Positions 7,981-15,882 of a DNA stretch of 64,000 nucleotides are shown here, piece after piece (within the stretch, counting starts at the first letter, position 1; each line of letters starts with the position of its first letter). Under the pieces are notes generated by a model, which was not told where the DNA came from, ran no database searches, and saw only the letters and a list, made by a program, of their open reading frames with translations. Source of the stretch: Quadrisphaera setariae (GTDB taxonomy: Bacteria; Actinomycetota; Actinomycetes; Actinomycetales; Quadrisphaeraceae); the NCBI RefSeq assembly GCF_008041935.1, contig NZ_VKAC01000008.1, forward strand, positions 62,001 to 126,000, written 5' to 3'. The translations under genes and the position numbers were made by a program.

Positions 7981-8916
7981 TCAGGGAGCGGCCGAGGAGG
8001 CCCCAACCTGGCCCGCCAGCGCCGCCAGCTGGAGGCGGCTCTCGTCCTCGCTGCCGGGGACCGCCGTCATCACCACGATCTTGAGGTCGGCGTCGCCGTC
8101 GGTGAGCACGTCGCAGTCGACCGTCGTCGGTCCGACCGCAGGGTGGTGCACCACCTTGTGGTCGGCGCGGTGCGCCCCGACGGCTCCGGTGGCCCACAGC
8201 GCGGCGAAGTCCTCGCTGCCCTCCGACAGCTCGCGCACCACCGCCGCCAGCGCCCGGTCCCGCGGGTACCGCCCGCTGGCGCGCCGAAGGTCGGCGACCA
8301 CGGCCGCCCGGACCGCGGTCTCGTCCACCGACACCACGGGCCAGCGCGACAACCGGCGCCCACCGGCCACGACCGTGCCGCCCCCGTCAACGCCCCCGTC
8401 ATCGGCCTCTGCCGGCAGGAAGCCGGAGCGGGCGAAGTTGCGCCACCTCTCCGGGACCTCCAGCGGGTCGCCGAAGAGGCCGGCCCACGTGCGGTTCCAC
8501 CACAGCAGCTGCCAGTCGGCGGCGAACACCGCCACCGCGGCCGTGCCGTCAAGGCGGGCGAGCATCCGCTGCACCCCGGGGGTGATGTGGCGGGGCACCG
8601 CCTCCCGCGAGAGCGGAGCCAGCCCGGCGAGCCGGAAGAGGTGGTCGCGCTCGCCATCGTCCAGCTGCAGCGCCCGCGCCAGCGCTCCCGCCACCTGCGG
8701 CGAGGGCGAGGTGGCCCGCCCCTGCTCGAGCCGCACCACGTAGTCGACCGACAGCCCCGCCAGCTCGGCGAGCTCCTCGCGGCGCAGCCCGCTGGTGCGC
8801 CGCCCGCGACGGGCGGGCAGGCCCGCGGCCGACGCCGGCAGCCGGTCCCGCCACAGCCGCAGGGTGGTGCCGAGCCCGGTCGTCAGTCCGGTCGTCAGCC
8901 CCGTCGTGCCCTCCAC
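7981..8916 (-). CDS. XRE-family regulator with MmyB-like ligand-binding domain
   Basis: 311 residues. The N-terminal helix-turn-helix (about 35-95) contains RRGRRTSGLRREELAELAGLSVDYVVRLEQGRATSPSPQV, the hallmark of the actinobacterial XRE/MmyB group. The rest (about 110-290) is the MmyB-like PAS-type domain (VFAADWQLLWWNRTWAGLFGDP), thought to bind small hydrophobic ligands. It is divergent from an SDR gene 114 bases away; these regulators typically control such a neighbouring reductase. A TTGL repeat at the extreme N-terminus suggests the annotated start could be slightly early. Confidence 0.88.
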   Translation of the reverse strand: MEGTTGLTTGLTTGLGTTLRLWRDRLPASAAGLPARRGRRTSGLRREELAELAGLSVDYVVRLEQGRATSPSPQVAGALARALQLDDGERDHLFRLAGLAPLSREAVPRHITPGVQRMLARLDGTAAVAVFAADWQLLWWNRTWAGLFGDPLEVPERWRNFARSGFLPAEADDGGVDGGGTVVAGGRRLSRWPVVSVDETAVRAAVVADLRRASGRYPRDRALAAVVRELSEGSEDFAALWATGAVGAHRADHKVVHHPAVGPTTVDCDVLTDGDADLKIVVMTAVPGSEDESRLQLAALAGQVGASSAAP

Positions 8917-9030
8917 GCCCCCATGCTCCCCCGCCGAGGCCCAGCACCGTGAGGGCCCGGCCTGGTACCGCTGGTCCTACGGTCACCGGCTGCCTGGTGC
9001 GCCTCGTGCGGCGGCCCGCAGGCTGGAGCC

Positions 9031-9729
9031 ATGACCACCACCTTCATCACCGGGGCCAACAAGGGCCTGGGCCGCGAGACCGCCCGCCGCCTCGTCGAGG
9101 CGGGCCACACCGTGCTGCTCGGCGCCCGCGACCGCGAGGCCGGCCGCCGCGCCGCCGAGGAGGTCGGCGCGCGCTTCGTGCAGATCGACGTCACCGACGA
9201 GGCCTCGGTCGCCGCCGCCGCCGCGGACGTCGAGGCCCACGAGGGCGTCGTCGACGTGCTCGTCAACAACGCCGGCGTCGCCGGCTCCCCCGGCGGGCCC
9301 GCGGACCTCACCGCCGACGACGTCGCCGCCGTCTTCGACGTCAACCTCCTCGGGGTGGTGCGCACCACCCGCGCCTTCCTGCCCCTGCTCCGCCGCTCGG
9401 ACGACCCGGTGGTCGTCAACGTGGCCAGCGGCCTCGGGTCGACGCGGATCACCCACGACCCCTCCCGCATCGAGTCGACCGTGGTGGCGCCGGCGTACAC
9501 GGCCTCCAAGGCGGCGCTCATCATGCTGACCACCCAGTACGCCAAGGGCCTGCCCGACGTCCGCTCCAACGTGGTCGACCCCGGCTACACCGCCACGGAC
9601 CTCAACGGGCACAGCGGTCCCCAGACGGTGACCGAGGGGACGGACGCCGTGGTGCGCCTGGCCACCGAGGGCCCGGGCCACGGGTCGGGCCGCTTCCTCG
9701 ACCGCCACGGCGAGATCGCCTGGGGCTGA
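9031..9729 (+). CDS. SDR-family NAD(P)-dependent oxidoreductase
   Basis: A 232-residue classical short-chain dehydrogenase: cofactor motif TGANKGLG at 7-14, NNAG at about 84, and catalytic YTASK near residue 160. TGANKGLG and the short C-terminus are typical of SDRs paired with MmyB-type regulators in actinobacteria, and this one is divergent from such a regulator. Substrate unknown. A TACGGT box at about 8978 could start a leader of some 45 bases. Confidence 0.88.
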   Translation: MTTTFITGANKGLGRETARRLVEAGHTVLLGARDREAGRRAAEEVGARFVQIDVTDEASVAAAAADVEAHEGVVDVLVNNAGVAGSPGGPADLTADDVAAVFDVNLLGVVRTTRAFLPLLRRSDDPVVVNVASGLGSTRITHDPSRIESTVVAPAYTASKAALIMLTTQYAKGLPDVRSNVVDPGYTATDLNGHSGPQTVTEGTDAVVRLATEGPGHGSGRFLDRHGEIAWG

Positions 9730-9771
9730 CCGCGGCGTGTGAGGCGATCACCGGCGGGTACGAGGCGTGTC

Positions 9772-10245
9772 GTGAGCGACACGACCCAGACCCCCCAGAC
9801 CCCCCAGCCCCTCGCCCAGCCCCGCGGCATCCACCACGTCCGGCTGTCGGTGACCGACATCGAGCGGTCGAAGGCCTTCTACACCGCGCTCGTCGGCGCT
9901 GAGCCCGCCCTCGACAGGACGGCCGAGCTGAGCTCCGACCCCGGCGCGGTGGACGACCCGCAGAGGTTCTTCGGCGGTGCGGTGTTCGAGCTGGGCGGCC
10001 AGGTCCTCGGTCTGCGCCCGGTGCCCGCTGCGAGCGGCCAGACCTTCTCGCCGGACCGTCCGGGCCTGGACCACATCAGCCTGGCCGTCGACTCCCGCAC
10101 CGACCTCGACGCCGCGTCGGCCCGCCTGGCCGCGGCGGGCGTCGAGCACGGTGAGGTCATCGAGATCCCCGCGCAGGGGATCGCCGTCCTGAGCCTCCAG
10201 GACCCCGACGACATCAACCTCGAGCTGACAGCCCCGCTGGGCTGA
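9772..10245 (+). CDS. VOC-superfamily (glyoxalase-like) protein
   Basis: 157 residues with the paired beta-alpha-beta-beta-beta modules of the vicinal-oxygen-chelate fold: GIHHVRLSVTDIERSKAFYTALVGAEP in the first half and GLDHISLAVDSRTDLDAASARLAAAGVEHG in the second, ending in DPDDINLELTAP. Histidines in IHHVRL and LDHISL and the glutamate in NLEL are the usual metal ligands. The GTG at 9772 is chosen because the fold begins just after it. It lies 42 bases after the SDR on the same strand and may be cotranscribed. The reaction cannot be deduced. Confidence 0.82.
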   Translation: MSDTTQTPQTPQPLAQPRGIHHVRLSVTDIERSKAFYTALVGAEPALDRTAELSSDPGAVDDPQRFFGGAVFELGGQVLGLRPVPAASGQTFSPDRPGLDHISLAVDSRTDLDAASARLAAAGVEHGEVIEIPAQGIAVLSLQDPDDINLELTAPLG

Positions 10246-10268
10246 CGGCCCGCGCTGGCCGCCGCCGG

Positions 10269-10309
10269 CGTCGTCGTCCTGCCCCGCGCTGCGGAGCAGG
10301 ACGACGACG
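10269..10309 (+). terminator. bidirectional terminator hairpin
   Basis: A perfect 14-bp stem (10269-10282 with 10296-10309, CGTCGTCGTCCTGC) and a 13-base loop sit between the convergent VOC and aldo/keto reductase genes. There is no U-tract, as is usual in this GC range. Confidence 0.7.
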
Positions 10310-10342
10310 GTGGTGCGGGCCGGCGGGACCGCCCGCTGGCGC

Positions 10343-11398
10343 TCAGGCGTGGTTGGCGTGCAGCACCTGGTCGGCCGGGCCGAGGCGGTCCGACGCCGTC
10401 ATCTTCTGGTGCCAGTACGGGTACTGCAGCGGCTGGCGGCTGACCTCCTCCAGGGCCGAGAGCTCGTCTGGCGAGAGCTGCAGGGAGGCGGCGGCGAGGT
10501 TGTCGGCCAGCTGCTCCTCGGTGCGGGCCCCGACGATCACGGAGGTGACGGTCGGCCGGGCCAGCAGCCACGCCAGCGCCACCTGCGCGCCGGACACGCC
10601 GCGCCCCGCGGCGACCTCGCGGAGCACGTCGATGGTCGCGAACAGCCGGTCGGGGGTGTTCACCGGCGGCTCGTGCCAGTCGCCGAGGTGGCGCGAGCCC
10701 TTCGGCCCCTGCACCGAGCCGTCGGCGCCGCGGGTGTACTTGCCCGACAGCAGACCGCCGGCCAGCGGACTCCAGATGAGCACGCCCAGCCCCTGGTCGG
10801 CGGCGAGGGGCAGCAGCTCGTTCTCGGCCTCGCGGCTCTCGAGCGTGTAGTAGATCTGCTGCGCCACGGGCTTGACGAGCCGGTCGCGCTCAGCGGCGCC
10901 GAGCGCCTTCATGAGGTGCCACGCGGAGAAGTTCGACACCCCCACGTAGCGGACCTTGCCGGAGTCGACGAGGTGCGTCAGCGCGGCCAGGGTCTCCTCG
11001 ACGGGCGTCTGCCCGTCCCACTCGTGCAGCTGGTAGAGGTCGATGTGGTCGGTGCCCAGGCGGCGCAGGCTCGCCTCGCAGCCGCTGATGACGTGGTGGC
11101 GCGACAGGCCGCGGTCGTTGGGCCCGTCCCCCATGGGGAAGCGGACCTTGGTGGCGATGAGCCAGTCGTCCCGCTGGCCGGCCAGCGCCTGCCCGACGAT
11201 CTCCTCGCTCAGCCCCGTCGAGTAGGCGTCGGCGGTGTCCACCAGCGTGACGCCGGCGTCCCTCGCCATGGACAGCTGGCGCTTGGCGCCGTCCAGCTGG
11301 GTGTTCCCGAAAGCCGCCAGACCGCCGCCGAAGCCGGCCGTCCCCATGGTCATCGTCGAGACCTTCAGCCCCGACCGTCCGAGCGCTCGCTGCTCCAT
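10343..11398 (-). CDS. aldo/keto reductase
   Basis: A 351-residue TIM-barrel AKR. The catalytic tetrad is visible: D54 and Y59 in [15 protein letters not shown]84 in IATKVRF, and H125 in LYQLHEWD. The cofactor end reads [15 protein letters not shown]. It resembles the AKR11/AKR12-type bacterial reductases that use NADPH on aldehydes or keto groups of sugars. It converges on the VOC gene across a strong hairpin. No pathway context is visible. Confidence 0.9.
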   Translation of the reverse strand: MEQRALGRSGLKVSTMTMGTAGFGGGLAAFGNTQLDGAKRQLSMARDAGVTLVDTADAYSTGLSEEIVGQALAGQRDDWLIATKVRFPMGDGPNDRGLSRHHVISGCEASLRRLGTDHIDLYQLHEWDGQTPVEETLAALTHLVDSGKVRYVGVSNFSAWHLMKALGAAERDRLVKPVAQQIYYTLESREAENELLPLAADQGLGVLIWSPLAGGLLSGKYTRGADGSVQGPKGSRHLGDWHEPPVNTPDRLFATIDVLREVAAGRGVSGAQVALAWLLARPTVTSVIVGARTEEQLADNLAAASLQLSPDELSALEEVSRQPLQYPYWHQKMTASDRLGPADQVLHANHA

Positions 11399-11558
11399 GC
11401 GTCCCAGCCTCGCAGGTGGCCCACGTCACCCCACGAGGCAGGTGGCGCGCACCACACCCCGGACTGAACGGCGTCGAACAGGTGTTGACGCAGAGGACGG
11501 GTCGCACCGGGCACACCGGTCGACCAGCACGAGCCACCCGAGGGGGGCGTACGAGAAG

Positions 11559-11978
11559 GTGAGCACCGCGAGCGCACGACGCACCACCACCAAGAGCACC
11601 ACGACGACGAGCGAGCGGGCCCAGATCCGCACGGTCGAGACTCCGGTCCGTCCGCTGCCGGCCGTGTCGCAGCTGCACCTGCCGAGCAAGCCGGTCTCCG
11701 ACCGCATGCGCACCGCGGTGAGCGCCGCGGCGATGCGCGAGACGATCGCCGAGTGGCTGGAGGAGGCAGGTCCGCTGGGCCCGAAGGCGCTGCGCGACCT
11801 GGCCGTGGCCGCCCACGTCCCCTACGACGTGGTGCGCGGCATGACCCGTCGCGAGGCCACCGGCACGGTCCCGCCCGGTCTGGCGGCGCGGCTGCTGTGG
11901 GCGATGGGCGAGCCCCTGCGCCCCGACCTGCGCCAGGCGCTCGCGGAGGACCTCGCCGTCGAGGCCCCTGCGGCCTGA
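11559..11978 (+). CDS. hypothetical protein, possible DNA-binding segment
   Basis: 139 residues, not recognised. The first 50 residues are Ser/Thr/Arg-rich and probably disordered. Residues 50-135 are predicted helical (MRETIAEWLEEAGPLGPKALRDLAVAAHVPYDVVRGMTRREATG), with a pattern that could be a helix-turn-helix. The GTG start at 11559 follows a purine-rich GAGAAG element. It is divergent from the aldo/keto reductase (160 bases apart). Confidence 0.55.
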   Translation: MSTASARRTTTKSTTTTSERAQIRTVETPVRPLPAVSQLHLPSKPVSDRMRTAVSAAAMRETIAEWLEEAGPLGPKALRDLAVAAHVPYDVVRGMTRREATGTVPPGLAARLLWAMGEPLRPDLRQALAEDLAVEAPAA

Positions 11979-12012
11979 CACCGCTCGTGCGGTGACCGGA
12001 GCCCAGGCAGCG

Positions 12013-12315
12013 TCAGCAGAGGACGCCGGGGCTCTCGCGGGGGTCCTCGTCAGCCGGGGCCGCGAAGACCCGCTCGCGGCGGCCCCGCGGCCCCGCGGCG
12101 GGCAGGGCGGGCGAGGCCGGGTCCGCTGACCCGACCCGCCGGCCGGTCGGACCGACGGCGCTGTCCGCGGGCCTCCGGGCTCGGCGCCGCTGCTCCGCCT
12201 CGCGCTCGCGGCGGCGTTCGCGCAGCTGCAGCGCGAGCTGGGCCTGGTACTCCGCCTGCACGTCCGTTCCGGCAGTGCTCGCACCGCCCAGGGACCTGAT
12301 CGATGCGATCGCCAT
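12013..12315 (-). CDS. small hypothetical protein
   Basis: About 100 residues from the ATG at 12315. It begins MAIASIRSLGGASTAG, then has a strongly charged helix (QLALQLRERRREREAEQRRRARR) and a disordered Pro/Ala-rich tail. GC-rich third codon positions favour a real gene, but no domain is recognisable. An alternative start upstream would add 12 residues. Confidence 0.4.
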   Translation of the reverse strand: MAIASIRSLGGASTAGTDVQAEYQAQLALQLRERRREREAEQRRRARRPADSAVGPTGRRVGSADPASPALPAAGPRGRRERVFAAPADEDPRESPGVLC

Positions 12316-12397
12316 GCACGTACGGTGCCCTCGGACGCCCACCCACAACACCCAGTGACCTGCGATGACACTCTGTCAGCGCATCACCACGACCGGG

Positions 12398-12431
12398 CCG
12401 GCCCACCACCCCGTGCGGGGGGATGGGCCGG
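12398..12431 (-). terminator. terminator hairpin after the exporter/reductase operon
   Basis: CCGGCCCA (12398-12405) pairs with TGGGCCGG (12424-12431), with an inner CCCC-GTGC-GGGG helix. It lies just downstream of the stop at 12452 on the minus strand. Confidence 0.55.
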
Positions 12432-12451
12432 TCCTGGTGCACCAGCTGCTG

Positions 12452-13201
12452 TCAGCTGAGCGTGCGCGGCTGCTGGTCGGGGTCGTTCAGCTCAGCGGCC
12501 TCGAGCAGCGAGCGGACCGTCGCGGCGTCGGCCGGGGCGGGCGTGGCGACGTCGCCGTCCTTCGCGTAGGGCATGACGTAGACGGGTCGGCCGTTCTCGG
12601 CGCGCCAGCTGCGGGCCAGGGGGCCGCCGTCCACGGCGTCGTACCCGAGGGTGTCGAGGAAGGCGACGGCGACCGCCTTCGCGTCGTCGTCGTCCCCGAA
12701 GATCGGCAGGGCGGCGCGGGCCGGGTCACCGGCGGGCTTGGACAGGGCGGCCAGCGCGATGGAGAAGATGTTGTTGAACACCTTCACCAACGACGCACCG
12801 GCCAGGTGGCGGGCCACGAGCTCGCTGGTGGTGGCGCTGTGGTCGTCGAGCTCGGCGATGTGGCCGTCGCGGTCGGGGTAGTAGTTGTTGGTGTCCAGGA
12901 CCACCTTCCCCGCGAGCTGCTGGGCGGGGAGCTCGCGGTAGGCCTTCAGCGGGACGGTGACGACGACGAGGTCGCCGGCCTCCGCGGCCTCGGCCGCCGT
13001 GGCGGCACGGGCGCCCTCACCGAGCTGGGCGACGAGGTCGGCGAGGGTCTCCGGGCCGCGGGAGTTGGCGATGACCACGCGGTGCCCGGCGTCGACGGCC
13101 AGCTTGGCGACGGTGCCGCCGATGTTGCCGGCGCCGATGATGCCGATGGTGTGGGTGCTGGGCTCGCCGCTGGTCCGGCCGGTGGTGTCAGTGGTGCTCA
13201 T
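12452..13201 (-). CDS. NADPH-dependent F420 reductase-like protein
   Basis: 249 residues with an N-terminal Rossmann fold: IGIIGAGNIGGTVAKLAVDAGHRVVIANSRGPETL, the NADP-binding signature of the F420_oxidored family (PF03807). VVLDTNNYYPDRDG and LVKVFNNIF lie in the central part. Relatives reduce NADP with F420H2 or act on unknown substrates, so the exact function is open. Its ATG overlaps the stop of the ABC exporter gene (ATGA), so the two are translationally coupled and presumably share the MarR-controlled promoter. Confidence 0.8.
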   Translation of the reverse strand: MSTTDTTGRTSGEPSTHTIGIIGAGNIGGTVAKLAVDAGHRVVIANSRGPETLADLVAQLGEGARAATAAEAAEAGDLVVVTVPLKAYRELPAQQLAGKVVLDTNNYYPDRDGHIAELDDHSATTSELVARHLAGASLVKVFNNIFSIALAALSKPAGDPARAALPIFGDDDDAKAVAVAFLDTLGYDAVDGGPLARSWRAENGRPVYVMPYAKDGDVATPAPADAATVRSLLEAAELNDPDQQPRTLS

Positions 13202-15153
13202 GCCCGTGCCAACACCGGTGCCTCAGCGCACGTTCCCCGGTCCTGGTCGCCGTCGTGCTCGGCCCGGGCGCCCGCCGCGGCGAGCGCCGCGAACGCGCCC
13301 CCGGCCGCGGCCAGCTGCTCCGGCGGCCCCTGCTCGACCACACGACCGGCCTCCAGCACCGCGACGGCGTCGGAGCCGGTCACGGTCGAGAGCCGGTGGG
13401 CGATGAGGATCGTCGTCCGGCCGCGGCGGACCTCGTCGAGCGCGGCCTGCACGGCCCGCTCGGTGCGGTTGTCCAGCGCCGAGGTGGCCTCGTCCAGGAC
13501 GAGCACCGCCGGGTCGCGCAGGAGCGTGCGGGCGATCGCCAGGCGCTGCTGCTCGCCGCCGGAGAAGCGGTGGCCGCGGGCGCCGACGAGGGTGTCGTAG
13601 CCGTCGGGGAGCTCGGTGATGACGTCGTGCACCTGGGCGCGGCGCGCCGCCTCCTCGATCTCCGCGTCGCTGGCCGAGGGGCGGGCGTGCCGGAGGTTCT
13701 CGCGGACGGTCGCGTGGAGCAGGTACGTCTCCTGCGAGACCACACCGACCACCGAGGCGAGCGAGGTCAGCGAGAGGTCCCGCAGGTCGGTGCCGTCGAG
13801 CAGCACCCGCCCGGCGCTCGGGTCGTGCAGGCGCGCCACGAGGGAGGCCAGCGTCGACTTGCCCGACCCGGTGCGCCCCACCAGGGCCAGGGAGGTGCCG
13901 GCGGGCACCACGACGTCGACGTCGGACAGAGCGGCCCGGTCGGCGCCGGGGTAGGTGAAGGAGACGCCCTCGAAGCGGACCTCGCCGCGCACGCGGGCCG
14001 GGTCCAGCGGCACGGGCCGCTCCGGGTCGGCGATGTCCACGCGCAGGTCGAGGTACTCGAAGACGCGGCTGAACAGCGCCATCGACGCGGTGAGCTGCAC
14101 GCCGACGTCCAGCAGGCCCATGAGCGGCCTGAAGATCGCCGCCTGGAGCGCGGTGAACGCCACCAGCGTGCCGACGGTCATGCCGCCGGAGGTGACGGGC
14201 AGCCCGGCGGCGAGGTAGATGAGCGCGGGGATGGTGGCGAAGACGACGTTCATGGTGGCCATGCGCCAGCGCCCGGCCAGGGAGGCGCGGACCTCGAGGT
14301 CGACCAGCTCGGCGGACGTCGCGGCGAACCGCTGCGCCTGCACCTCGCCGGTGCCGAGGGTCTTGGTGAGCAGCGCCCCGGAGACGCTGAGCGACTCCTC
14401 CACCTGGTGCTGCAGGTCGGCGAGGCGGCGCTGCTGGGCGGAGGTGATGGAGCGGCGCAGCAGCGCCACGCGGCGGGTCAGCCACACCGCGGGCGGCAGG
14501 ACGACGAGCGTCAGCAGCGACAGCCGCCACGACAGCGCCGCCATGGCCACCGCGGTGCCGACCACGGTGGTGGCGTTGGACGCCAGCGACGTCGCGGTGG
14601 ACGTCACGACCGACTGCATGCCGCCGATGTCGTTGGTGAGGCGGGAGGTGATCTCGCCGCCGCGGGTGCGGGTGAAGAAGTCCATCGACTGCCGCTGCAG
14701 GTGCGTGAAGACGGACGTGCGCAGCCGGTGCATCACCTGCTGCCCGACACCGGTGGAGATCCACGTCTGCACGACGCCCAGGAGCGAGGTCACCGCGGCG
14801 ACGGCGACCATGCCGGCCACGGCGAGCACGAGCAGGCGCACGTCGGCGTGCGGCAGGGCGTCGTCGATGACCGCGCGGACGAGGAACGGCGAGGCGAGCG
14901 ACACCACCGACGAGGCGACGATGAGGACGACGACGAGCGCGACCTGCCAGCGGTGCGGCCCGAAGAGGGAGGCGATGCGGCGCAGGGAGACCGGAGAGCG
15001 GCGCAGCTGCTCGCGGTCGGCCGGGTCGGTCCTCGCGGGACCTCCTCGGAACTGACCGCCGCGCGGGCCGTGGCCGCCGGAGTTGCTCCTGGTTGCTGCG
15101 AGCGTGGTGGTGGGGACGGGGGGACTGGGGGTGGGGCTCGACGTGGTGACCAC
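13198..15153 (-). CDS. ABC exporter, fused membrane and ATPase domains
   Basis: A 651-residue half-exporter of the MsbA/LmrA type. Six membrane helices (about 65-360) are followed by a nucleotide-binding domain with Walker A GRTGSGKST (about 426-434), Q-loop in VVSQETYLLHATVRENL, signature FSGGEQQR (about 530), Walker B VLVLDEATSALDN and switch histidine in IAHRLST. Homodimers of such proteins export lipids or drugs. The first 55 residues are low-complexity and cytoplasmic. It is divergent from a MarR gene with a palindrome in the shared promoter, a typical drug-responsive exporter layout. A -10-like CAGCAT on the minus strand abuts the operator. Confidence 0.92.
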   Translation of the reverse strand: MVTTSSPTPSPPVPTTTLAATRSNSGGHGPRGGQFRGGPARTDPADREQLRRSPVSLRRIASLFGPHRWQVALVVVLIVASSVVSLASPFLVRAVIDDALPHADVRLLVLAVAGMVAVAAVTSLLGVVQTWISTGVGQQVMHRLRTSVFTHLQRQSMDFFTRTRGGEITSRLTNDIGGMQSVVTSTATSLASNATTVVGTAVAMAALSWRLSLLTLVVLPPAVWLTRRVALLRRSITSAQQRRLADLQHQVEESLSVSGALLTKTLGTGEVQAQRFAATSAELVDLEVRASLAGRWRMATMNVVFATIPALIYLAAGLPVTSGGMTVGTLVAFTALQAAIFRPLMGLLDVGVQLTASMALFSRVFEYLDLRVDIADPERPVPLDPARVRGEVRFEGVSFTYPGADRAALSDVDVVVPAGTSLALVGRTGSGKSTLASLVARLHDPSAGRVLLDGTDLRDLSLTSLASVVGVVSQETYLLHATVRENLRHARPSASDAEIEEAARRAQVHDVITELPDGYDTLVGARGHRFSGGEQQRLAIARTLLRDPAVLVLDEATSALDNRTERAVQAALDEVRRGRTTILIAHRLSTVTGSDAVAVLEAGRVVEQGPPEQLAAAGGAFAALAAAGARAEHDGDQDRGTCAEAPVLARA

Positions 15154-15180
15154 GTCCCTTCTGCGGAGGGTGGGAGATGC

Positions 15181-15204
15181 TGAGGTTACCTCACGATGAG
15201 GTAA
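15181..15204 (+). promoter_or_regulatory. MarR operator: overlapping palindromes with three half-sites
   Basis: TGAGGT-T-ACCTCA (15181-15193) and TTACCTCA-CGA-TGAGGTAA (15186-15204) are both perfect palindromes that share the middle ACCTCA. The element lies between the divergent exporter (start 15153) and MarR (start 15233) genes. The right half coincides with the -35 position of the MarR promoter. The adjacent MarR is the obvious ligand. Confidence 0.78.
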
Positions 15205-15220
15205 GCGCTCGACATCGCGC

Positions 15221-15226
15221 TAGCAT
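15221..15226 (+). promoter_or_regulatory. -10 box TAGCAT of the marR-type gene
   Basis: TAGCAT lies 6 bases before the GTG at 15233 and 18 bases after the operator half-site at 15197-15202. It predicts a leaderless, autoregulated transcript. Confidence 0.55.
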
Positions 15227-15232
15227 TCCCCG

Positions 15233-15790
15233 GTGACTTCCAGCCACGACCCCGCAGCCGGCCGGGCCGACACCGAGGCCGACACCGAGGCCGACACCGA
15301 GGCCGACACCGAGGCCGGCACCGGGTCGAGCGCCGGGTCGAGCGCCGAGCTGGCAGACGCGCTGCTGGGCGCCGCGCGCGGGCTGCGCCGCCAGTTCCAC
15401 GCCGCGCTCGAGCCCGCCGGGCTGTCTCCGCACCACGCCCGCGCCCTGCGCGTCATCGCCCACGCCGGCCACGCCGGCCACGCCGGCGACCACGGCCCTG
15501 CGGACAGCAGTGCCGAGGGCGTGCGCATCTCCGAGCTGGCCGCTGCCCTGCGCATCGCGCCGCGCTCGGCCACGGAGGTGGTCGACGGCCTCGTCGACCG
15601 CGGCCTCGCGCAGCGCAGGGCCGACCCGGCCGACCGGCGCGCCGTCGTCGTCGTCCTCACCGAGGGGGGCCGCGAGGCGGTCGCGCACGCCGAGCGGGCC
15701 CGCGCGCGGGCTGCCTCGGAGCTGTTCGGCACCCTCACCGACGACGAGCGCGCCTCCCTCACCGCCCTCCTGCGCCGCCTGACCCCCTGA
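15233..15790 (+). CDS. MarR-family transcriptional regulator
   Basis: 185 residues. The N-terminal 45 are unusual: four Asp-Thr-Glu-Ala units from a 12-bp DNA repeat, then a Gly/Ser stretch. The MarR winged-helix core runs from about residue 48 to 180, with ALEPAGLSPHHARALRVIAHAG, the recognition region ISELAAALRIAPRSATEVVDGLVDRGLAQRRADPADRRAVVV and a C-terminal dimer helix. A second low-complexity insert (HAGHAGHAG) sits in the core. It is divergent from the ABC exporter operon and very likely represses it and itself through the palindrome at 15181-15204. Confidence 0.9.
   Translation: MTSSHDPAAGRADTEADTEADTEADTEAGTGSSAGSSAELADALLGAARGLRRQFHAALEPAGLSPHHARALRVIAHAGHAGHAGDHGPADSSAEGVRISELAAALRIAPRSATEVVDGLVDRGLAQRRADPADRRAVVVVLTEGGREAVAHAERARARAASELFGTLTDDERASLTALLRRLTP
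15269..15316 (+). repeat. four tandem 12-bp units
   Basis: GACACCGAGGCC is repeated four times without change in the 5' end of the MarR gene, giving an acidic DTEA tail. Perfect copies suggest recent expansion and possible length variation between strains. Confidence 0.85.
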
Positions 15791-15870
15791 CGGTCGCCCC
15801 GCACCTGGGAGGTCACTGAGCGGTTGCCGCAGCACCGCTGGATCGGGCGGGTCGCAGCGCAGCGCCGCCC

Positions 15871-15876
15871 TACCGT
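15871..15876 (+). promoter_or_regulatory. -10 box TACCGT, leaderless arrangement
   Basis: TACCGT lies 6 bases before the GTG of the LCP gene. The same TACCGTCG core recurs before the hisD-like gene at 53026 and at 19686. No -35 box is recognised here. Confidence 0.5.
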
Positions 15877-15882
15877 CGGAGC

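Noticed and set aside
13255-15183. A 642-codon plus-strand frame opposite the ABC exporter
   Set aside because: It is a mirror of a strongly conserved exporter and shows no domain.
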